This document shows, in pieces, positions 45,802 to 50,856 of a stretch of 50,856 nucleotides of DNA. Numbering within the stretch: position 1 is the stretch's first letter; each line of letters opens with the position of its first letter. The DNA is taken from assembly GCF_009863025.1 (NCBI RefSeq), contig NZ_WWIR01000348.1, forward strand, positions 1-50,856, in the 5' to 3' direction. Below the pieces are notes generated by a model that was not told the origin of the DNA, ran no database searches, and saw only the letters and a list, made by a program, of their open reading frames with translations. The DNA comes from Streptomyces sp. SID4985 (GTDB lineage: Bacteria; Actinomycetota; Actinomycetes; Streptomycetales; Streptomycetaceae). The position numbers were made by a program, and so were the translations under genes.

Positions 45802-47381
45802 GCCGCCTTCGCCTCCTTCTTCTCTTCCTGCGGGGTGGTGTGCTGCTGGAACACGGCCAGCTGGGTGGGCGGACCCATCTCGGGGTCCTCGGGTCCCACG
45901 GGGCGGAACTCGACGGTGTAGCCGTGCCGCCCGGCGACCTGGTCCGCCCAGGCGCGGAACTCCGCGCGGGTCCACTCGAAGCGGTGGTCGCCGTGCCGGA
46001 CGTGTCCGGCGGGCAGCGACTCCCAGCGGACGTTGTACTCGACGTTCGGCGTGGTCACCACCACCGTGCGCGGGTGGGCGGCGCCGAACACCGCGTACTC
46101 CAGCGCGGGCAGCCGGGGCAGGTCGAGGTGCTCGATGACCTCGCTGAGCACGGCGGCGTCGTAGCCCGCGAGCCGCTTGTCGGTGTAGGCCAGCGAGCCC
46201 TGGAGCAGGGTGATGCGGGACGCCTGGCGCTCGCCCATGCGGTCCAGCTTGAGCCTGCGCGCGGCGATGGCGAGGGCGCGGGCGGACACGTCCATGCCGA
46301 CGATCTCGGTGAAGCGCGGTTCCTGGAGCAGCGTGCGCAGCAGGGTGCCCTCGCCGCAGCCGAGGTCCAGGACGCGGGCGGCGCCGGACTCGCGCAGGGC
46401 GGCGAGGATCGCCTCGCGGCGGTGGACGGCGAGCGGGAGGGGCTTGGCCTCGGCGGGAACGCCCTCCGCGTCGGAGGGAGTGCCCTCCGCGTCGGCGGCC
46501 GGGACGGCGGCGGGCGTGCTCCCGTCGGCCTCGGTACCAGCTGCGGACTCCTCCGCCTCCGGGGCCTCCTGCGCCACCGCGTTGTCGATGTCCTCGACCT
46601 CGCTGTCGTCCGCCTCGGCGAGACGGGCCAGCTCCAGGCGCTCCATCGCCTGCCGGGTCAGGGACCAGCGGCGGGAGAGATAGCGGCTGGTGATCAGCTT
46701 CTGCTCGGGGTGGGCCGCCAGCCAGCCCTCACCGGCGCGCAGCAGCTTGTCGACCTCGTCGGCGGAGGCCCAGTAGTGCTTGGCGTCGTCCAGGACCGGG
46801 AGCAGGACGTACAGATGGCGCAGCGCCTCGGCCAGGGTGAGGGTGTCGGACTCCAGGGCGAGCCGGACGTAGCGCGAGTCGCCCCACTCCGGGAACCGGG
46901 TGTCCAGGGCGACGGGCTCGGCGCTCACGGTCCAGCCGAGCGGCTCGAAGAGGCGTCGCACCAGCTCCGGGCCGCCGCGTGCGGGCAGCGCGGGCACCTC
47001 GACGCGCAGCGGCAGCGGGGTGGCGGCGCGCTCCGGGCGGGCCTTGCAGACACCGTGCAGGGCGCTGGAGAAGACCGAGCTGAGCGCGACCGCGAGCAGC
47101 GAGGAGGCCGCGTAGGGGCGGTCGTTGACGTACTGCGCGAGCGCGGTGTCGGGCGCGCCGCCCCGGCCCTTCCCCTTGCCGCGCCGGACCAGCGCGACGG
47201 GATCGATCTCCAGCAGCAGCGCCGCCGTGCAGCGCTCGGCGTCCGCCTGGGGGTAGAAGACGTGCGCCGTGCCGTGGGAGGTGGCGAACGTCTGGGCGTT
47301 GTCGGGGTGCTTGTGCAGCAGATACCCGAGGTCGGTGGCCGGTGTGGCGGCGGTGCCGCGCGTGGAGATCGTCAGGAACAC
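45798..47381 (-). CDS. hen1: 3'-terminal RNA ribose 2'-O-methyltransferase Hen1
   Basis: 527 residues. The N-terminal half (to about 250) is the Hen1_L domain that activates the Pnkp ligase (MFLTISTRGTAATPATDLGYLL; TLTLAEALRHLYVLLPVLDD; YLSRRWSLTRQAMERL). A disordered acidic, Ala-rich linker follows at about 260-320. The methyltransferase domain has SAM motif VLDLGCGEG (about 337-345) and Hen1 metal-binding motif EVIEHLDL (about 415), then HRFEWTRAEF with another ligand. It methylates the 2'-OH at the cut site so repaired RNA resists re-cleavage. GTG start 47381 overlaps the upstream gene by 10 bp; the linker is unusually long. Confidence 0.94.
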   Translation of the reverse strand: MFLTISTRGTAATPATDLGYLLHKHPDNAQTFATSHGTAHVFYPQADAERCTAALLLEIDPVALVRRGKGKGRGGAPDTALAQYVNDRPYAASSLLAVALSSVFSSALHGVCKARPERAATPLPLRVEVPALPARGGPELVRRLFEPLGWTVSAEPVALDTRFPEWGDSRYVRLALESDTLTLAEALRHLYVLLPVLDDAKHYWASADEVDKLLRAGEGWLAAHPEQKLITSRYLSRRWSLTRQAMERLELARLAEADDSEVEDIDNAVAQEAPEAEESAAGTEADGSTPAAVPAADAEGTPSDAEGVPAEAKPLPLAVHRREAILAALRESGAARVLDLGCGEGTLLRTLLQEPRFTEIVGMDVSARALAIAARRLKLDRMGERQASRITLLQGSLAYTDKRLAGYDAAVLSEVIEHLDLPRLPALEYAVFGAAHPRTVVVTTPNVEYNVRWESLPAGHVRHGDHRFEWTRAEFRAWADQVAGRHGYTVEFRPVGPEDPEMGPPTQLAVFQQHTTPQEEKKEAKAA

Positions 47382-47905
47382 GTGTCCGAGTCTGGTGGAT
47401 TGTCCGCCGAGGTGACCAGTGGTTTTCCCTGAGCGGCGCGCGCTCTGCGTTCGGTGATCGCGCCCATGGTGATCGCCAGGCCGACGGAGGTCAGCGCGAA
47501 GACGGCGATCAGGGTGTTGAGCCAGAAGAAGTAGCCGGAGCTGGAGCCGGTGCTGCCGTCGTCGAGGAGGCAGTCGAAGCCGAGGGGGAGGTAGGAGCCC
47601 TCCTGTCCGCGCAGCCGGTCCATGGGGTAGGCGTCCCGGCATTCCTGGGCGGGGGTGGAGTCCGCGCCGTGGGAGGACTCGTTCACGGAGAACGCGACGT
47701 CTCCGGCGCCCAGGAGGTAGAGGATCAGCGCGGCCGCGGCCGCCATCCAGGCTCCCCAGCGCAGCAGGTCGTACCGCCAGCCGGGGCTGCGGCCCGGGAG
47801 CACCACGGCGAGGATTTTGCCGAGCAGCACGACGGGCCAGGCGAAGGCGCCGGCGACGGCCGGGAACAGGAGCAGGACGAAGACGAGCGAAAGCAACTCT
47901 TCCAT
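47372..47905 (-). CDS. Membrane protein, first gene of the Hen1-Pnkp operon
   Basis: 177 residues with about four membrane helices: LLSLVFVLLLFPAVAGAFAWPVVLLG (two closely spaced, quoted in part), WGAWMAAAAALILYLLGA, and WLNTLIAVFALTSVGLAITMG. Between helices 3 and 4 is an outer loop of about 50 residues with two cysteines (AQECRDAYPMD and LGFDCLLDDG). No family recognised. Its stop lies 10 bp inside hen1, so the two are translationally coupled. A strong hairpin ends 13 bp before the ATG at 47905 and no good ribosome binding site is seen between. A role in RNA repair is only suggested by position. Confidence 0.82.
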   Translation of the reverse strand: MEELLSLVFVLLLFPAVAGAFAWPVVLLGKILAVVLPGRSPGWRYDLLRWGAWMAAAAALILYLLGAGDVAFSVNESSHGADSTPAQECRDAYPMDRLRGQEGSYLPLGFDCLLDDGSTGSSSGYFFWLNTLIAVFALTSVGLAITMGAITERRARAAQGKPLVTSADNPPDSDTCS

Positions 47906-47917
47906 CGCCAGAGACGA

Positions 47918-47946
47918 CCATCACGGCCCGTCAAGGGCCGTGATGG
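47918..47946. terminator. Strong hairpin between LLM oxidoreductase and the RNA-repair operon
   Basis: 12-bp perfect stem CCATCACGGCCC / GGGCCGTGATGG with a 5-nt loop GTCAA. It lies 80 bp downstream of the LLM gene stop and 12 bp upstream of the membrane-protein ATG, so it is a terminator for one gene and possibly a leader structure for the other. Confidence 0.85.
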
Positions 47947-48026
47947 AGGCCACAGTTCCGGTCACAGGACCGTCACAGCCGACCGTCCTCGGGACGCGAT
48001 CCAGGACAGCCGCGGCAGGGCACCGG

Positions 48027-48950
48027 CTACGACAGCTGCGGCATGACCTCGGCGGAGATCAGCTCCAGCTGGTCGAGGTCGGTCAGGTCCAGGAGCTGGA
48101 GGTAGATCCGCTCGGAGCCCACGGCGGCGTACTGGCCGATCTTCTCGACGACCTCGGCCGGGGTGCCGGCCAGGCCGTTGGCTTTCAGCTCCTCGGGCTC
48201 ACGGCCGATGGCGGCGGCACGGCGGGCGACCTCCTGGTCGTCCCGGCCCACGCACACCACGAGCGCGTTGGAGTAGACGAGCGAGTCGGGCGCGCGGCCC
48301 TCCTCCTCGGCGGCGGCACGGACACGGCCGAACTGGCGGGCGGAGTCCTCGACGGAGGCGAAGGGGATGTTGAACTCACTGGCGTAGCGCGCTGCCAGAC
48401 GCGGGGTGCGCTTCGCGCCGTGGCCGCCGATGATGACCGGGATTTTCGACTGGGCGGGCTTGGGCAGCGCGGGCGACTCGGTGAGGTCGTAGTACTTCCC
48501 GTGGAAGTCGTACGTCTTGCCGGCCTCGGTCGCCCACAGTCCGGTGACGACCTCCAGCTGCTCCTCCAGGCGGGCGAACTTGTCCTTCGGGAACGGGATG
48601 CCGTACGCCTTGTGCTCCTCCTCGAACCAGCCCGCGCCCAGGCCCAGTTCGACCCGGCCGCCGGACATCTGGTCCACCTGCGCGACCTGGATGGCGAGCA
48701 CGCCGGGCAGCCGGAACGTACCGGCCGTCATGAGCGTGCCGAGCCGGATGCGCCGGGTCTCGCGGGCGAGTCCCGCCAGGGTGATCCAGGCGTCGGTCGG
48801 GCCGGGCAGACCGCTGACGTTGCCCATGCGCAGATAGTGGTCGGAGCGGAAGAAGGCGTCGAAGCCCAGGTCCTCGGTGGCCTTCGCCACGGTCAGCAAC
48901 GTGTCGTAGGTGGCGCCCTGCTGGGGCTCGGTGAAGATTCGAAGGTCCAT
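48027..48950 (-). CDS. F420-dependent LLM-class oxidoreductase
   Basis: 307-residue luciferase-like monooxygenase-family TIM barrel using coenzyme F420 or FMN. Family blocks: DLGFDAFFRSDHYLRMG near the N-terminus, DAWITLAGLARETRRIRLG, MSGGRVELGLGAGWFEEEH, and IPVIIGGHGAKRTPRLAA. These match the F420-type subgroup common in actinobacteria. ATG at 48950 with AGGATGT upstream. Stands alone between a small helical-protein gene 49 bp upstream on the same strand and the terminator downstream. Substrate unknown. Confidence 0.9.
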   Translation of the reverse strand: MDLRIFTEPQQGATYDTLLTVAKATEDLGFDAFFRSDHYLRMGNVSGLPGPTDAWITLAGLARETRRIRLGTLMTAGTFRLPGVLAIQVAQVDQMSGGRVELGLGAGWFEEEHKAYGIPFPKDKFARLEEQLEVVTGLWATEAGKTYDFHGKYYDLTESPALPKPAQSKIPVIIGGHGAKRTPRLAARYASEFNIPFASVEDSARQFGRVRAAAEEEGRAPDSLVYSNALVVCVGRDDQEVARRAAAIGREPEELKANGLAGTPAEVVEKIGQYAAVGSERIYLQLLDLTDLDQLELISAEVMPQLS

Positions 48951-48999
48951 ACATCCATCCTGCAACACCCCTGGGCCCCACCAGCGGCAAGGACGCAGC

Positions 49000-49470
49000 T
49001 CAGCCCGCCTCCCTCTCGTGCACCATCTCCTCCCGCGCCGCCAGCTTGCGCAGCATCTCCAGGACCCGGTCGCGCGACTCGTCGGCCGCGTCGATGGCCT
49101 CCATGCACTGCCAGTACGTCGTCTCGTCCGCCGCCGCGCTGGCCATGCCGACCAGGGCGATGCCCACCTCGCCGAGGAGTCCGCACAGGCACAGCAGCGT
49201 CTGGCGGGCGTCGGCCAGTTCGGTGAGCTGGGCGGCGCGCAGGTCACCCAGCTCCAGCTCCGGAGGGTCGAGGACGCCGCAGCCCCGGCCCGCCAGCTCG
49301 GTCAGCCCCAGCGCCTCGCCGCGCAGCTCCGGCGGACCGGAGACCGCGAGGCGGCTGCCGATCGCCTGGGCCAGGGCCTGTGCCTGCCACACCTCCACCA
49401 TGCCCTCGGGTGCCTCGGCCTCCGCCGCCAGGGCACGCCTGCTCGTCTCGATGAGCCGCACCGCATCCAT
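49000..49470 (-). CDS. Helical hypothetical protein (DUF6099-like)
   Basis: 156 residues, mostly helices with no membrane segment: ETSRRALAAEAEAPEGM, VWQAQALAQAIGSRLA, AQLTELADARQTLLCLCGLLGEV and SRDRVLEMLRKLAAREEM. Composition (Ala/Glu/Leu-rich) fits a helical bundle; by recollection it corresponds to the small Streptomyces family DUF6099. ATG at 49470 with GGGGGCAG upstream. Same strand as the LLM gene 49 bp downstream, so the two may be cotranscribed. Confidence 0.75.
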   Translation of the reverse strand: MDAVRLIETSRRALAAEAEAPEGMVEVWQAQALAQAIGSRLAVSGPPELRGEALGLTELAGRGCGVLDPPELELGDLRAAQLTELADARQTLLCLCGLLGEVGIALVGMASAAADETTYWQCMEAIDAADESRDRVLEMLRKLAAREEMVHEREAG

Positions 49471-49610
49471 CCGCTGCCCCCGGTCCGCCGAAGTCGCCGT
49501 ACATCTGTCCGCACTCTTTCTGTTCACTACCCAGAGTGAGGGTGCTTGGTGCGAAAAGCCAGAGCAAGACGGAAATCTGTGGACAACAATTCGGAATCGG
49601 CGGGGAAGTT

Positions 49611-49635
49611 GACTCCATAGAGTGATAATGGAGTC
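49611..49635. promoter_or_regulatory. AT-rich inverted repeat between the MazG-like and DUF6099-like genes
   Basis: Perfect 8-bp arms GACTCCAT and ATGGAGTC around AGAGTGATA, in an unusually AT-rich 60-bp patch. It is 140 bp upstream of the DUF6099-like start and only 12 bp after the MazG-like stop, so it may be a promoter operator or a terminator. Confidence 0.5.
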
Positions 49636-49646
49636 TGATAGTCCGG

Positions 49647-50000
49647 TTATTGGAGTGACGCGGCCCCTCCGTCGCCGCCCACCGGAAACCGCTTCTCGTT
49701 CCGCTCGATCTTGGCCGCGAGCGCCGTCAGCGGGTCGATGCCGAGCACCTCGCACAACTGGAGGAGATAGGCGAGCACGTCGGCCACCTCGTCGGTGACA
49801 CGGTGCGCGGTGTCCGGGTCGGCCATCACCCGGGACGACTCCTCGGGCGTCAACCACTGGAAGATCTCCAGCAGTTCGGACGCCTCGACGCTGAGCGCGG
49901 AGACGAGGTTCTTCGGGGTGTGGTAGGGCTGCCAGTCGCGCGCGGCGGCGAACTCGGCCAGCCTGCGCTGGAGTTCGGGGAGATCGGGGCGTTCGGTCAC
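49647..50000 (-). CDS. MazG-like nucleotide pyrophosphohydrolase
   Basis: 117-residue all-alpha NTP pyrophosphohydrolase of the MazG-like/RS21-C6 type, which removes non-canonical dNTPs such as modified dCTP. Metal-binding pattern is present: EASELLEIFQW (about residues 41-51) and DEVADVLAYLLQL (about 70-82), followed by KIERNEKRFPV, a typical tail. GTG at 50000 overlaps the stop of the upstream ATPase-like gene by 4 bp (GTGA), so the pair is coupled. House-cleaning role inferred from family. Confidence 0.9.
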   Translation of the reverse strand: MTERPDLPELQRRLAEFAAARDWQPYHTPKNLVSALSVEASELLEIFQWLTPEESSRVMADPDTAHRVTDEVADVLAYLLQLCEVLGIDPLTALAAKIERNEKRFPVGGDGGAASLQ

Positions 50001-50856
50001 ACCCTCAGGTGTACCACCGTGACGCCCGGGGTCCCCGAGGCCCAGGACGCGTCGCTCACCGCGCCCACGCAGCGAACATGGCCGCGCTCACCCATCCTGG
50101 CCGCCAGGCCCAGCAGTTCGCGGCGCCGGGCGGGGTCGAGGCACCGGTCGAAGCCGTCGGCCAGCACGGTGAGCGTGCGCAGCGCGTCGGGCACCTCCCC
50201 CGGCGCGTCCACGTCCAGGACGCCGGGCCCGGTCATCAGCACCAGGGCGAGCGCGATGTAGCGCAGCTCGCCCTCGCCAAGGCGGGCCAGATCGGTGCGG
50301 TGGCCGTCGCCCCGGTCGAGCAGTGCCCGTACCGTGCCGTCAGGGAGCCGTTCGGCCACCAGGTCGGCGACCGGGCCCGCGACGCCCGCGCGCACCGTCT
50401 CGACCAGCAGCGCGTGCCGCCGTCCGCACTCCGCGCGGGTGCGGGCGACGACATCCGCCAAGTTGTCGCAGCCGGGCAGCAGCCGTCCCGGCCCGGTGGG
50501 AATGGGCACGCGCATGAACTCGGGGCGCGGATCACAGGGGAAGACCGAGCGCAGCGCGACCACCATCTGCTCGGCCGCCGCCAGCACCCGGCGCTGCCCG
50601 TCCGTCGCCCCGGCCACGCGCAACGGCAGCAACGGGGTGCCGAGCCGGTCGTCCGGGAGCGGCGCGCGGGTCACCGGGGCGGCGCCCGCCGTGTGCCAGG
50701 CGGCCTGCACGGCCCGGCGCGCCGGATCGCGCAGCGCGGTCTCCAGCAGGACCACCCCGCCCGCCGTCAGCCGCTCCCCCACGATCCTGAGCCGCGGCTC
50801 GGCCTGGACCGCGACATCGAGCAGCACCGGCCCGGCGACGCCGTCCGCCGTGCAGC
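49997..50856 (-). CDS. AAA/SMC-type ATPase-like protein, C-terminal part (runs off window)
   Basis: About 285 residues visible with an open frame to the window edge. A block LARLGEGELRYIALALVLM resembles the signature/ordering region of AAA_23/SMC-like ATPases, and VLDVDAPGEVPDALRTLTVLADG occupies the Walker B place, though the usual DEP is not clear. The Walker A would lie beyond 50856. Its stop overlaps the MazG-like start (GTGA). Likely a nucleotide-dependent ATPase working with or beside the pyrophosphohydrolase, but the identity is unsure. Confidence 0.75.
   Translation of the reverse strand, partial: CTADGVAGPVLLDVAVQAEPRLRIVGERLTAGGVVLLETALRDPARRAVQAAWHTAGAAPVTRAPLPDDRLGTPLLPLRVAGATDGQRRVLAAAEQMVVALRSVFPCDPRPEFMRVPIPTGPGRLLPGCDNLADVVARTRAECGRRHALLVETVRAGVAGPVADLVAERLPDGTVRALLDRGDGHRTDLARLGEGELRYIALALVLMTGPGVLDVDAPGEVPDALRTLTVLADGFDRCLDPARRRELLGLAARMGERGHVRCVGAVSDASWASGTPGVTVVHLRV

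Overview
The window is typical high-GC Streptomyces chromosome: strong third-position GC bias, frequent GTG/TTG starts, GGAGG-type ribosome binding sites, abundant Tat/Sec signal peptides and lipoproteins. From memory of synteny, not a search, it follows the S. coelicolor SCO6013 to about SCO5970 core region: dxs, xylHGF, rok7B7, ngcGFE, acnA, a second murA, argF, arcA. No insertion sequence, prophage, CRISPR array, rRNA or tRNA was found.

1-17.2 kb is a carbohydrate-uptake block. After the 5' part of dxs come, all on the minus strand and transcribed toward dxs, the chitobiose/GlcNAc-type ABC transporter ngcE-ngcF-ngcG, the ROK regulator rok7B7, and the pentose-type ABC transporter xylF-xylG-xylH. 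Divergent from ngcE is a secreted GH92 alpha-mannosidase, and facing it a second secreted GH92. Both GH92 promoter regions carry the identical perfect palindrome GACAACGTTGTC, so one LacI-type repressor not encoded here probably controls both. Mannosidases beside a chitobiose importer suggest foraging on N-glycan-like mannosides.

17.2-36 kb: aconitase with two candidate operators upstream; an accessory stretch of small genes (zinc-ribbon protein, SUKH-4 immunity-like protein, DUF5959-like protein, DinB-like protein); a secreted metzincin-like protease with a secreted partner; an ECF sigma factor with a membrane partner; an XRE-HTH/MurA fusion; a membrane protein with duplicated cytoplasmic domains and PASTA-like repeats; a Gfo/Idh/MocA oxidoreductase; and a three-gene unit (helical ESX-like protein, alpha/beta hydrolase, lipoprotein) whose lipoprotein gene is broken.

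36-43 kb: a PaaX-type regulator, an RsbW-like ATPase whose 3' end overlaps an amino-acid permease gene, argF with probable ArgR boxes, arcA, and a Tat-exported PhoX-like protein.

43-50.9 kb: a translationally coupled RNA-repair operon (membrane protein, Hen1 3'-terminal ribose methyltransferase, Pnkp kinase/phosphatase/ligase), an F420-dependent LLM oxidoreductase, a small helical protein, a MazG-like pyrophosphohydrolase, and the 3' part of a P-loop ATPase-like gene running off the window. Strong intrinsic hairpins separate most convergent units.
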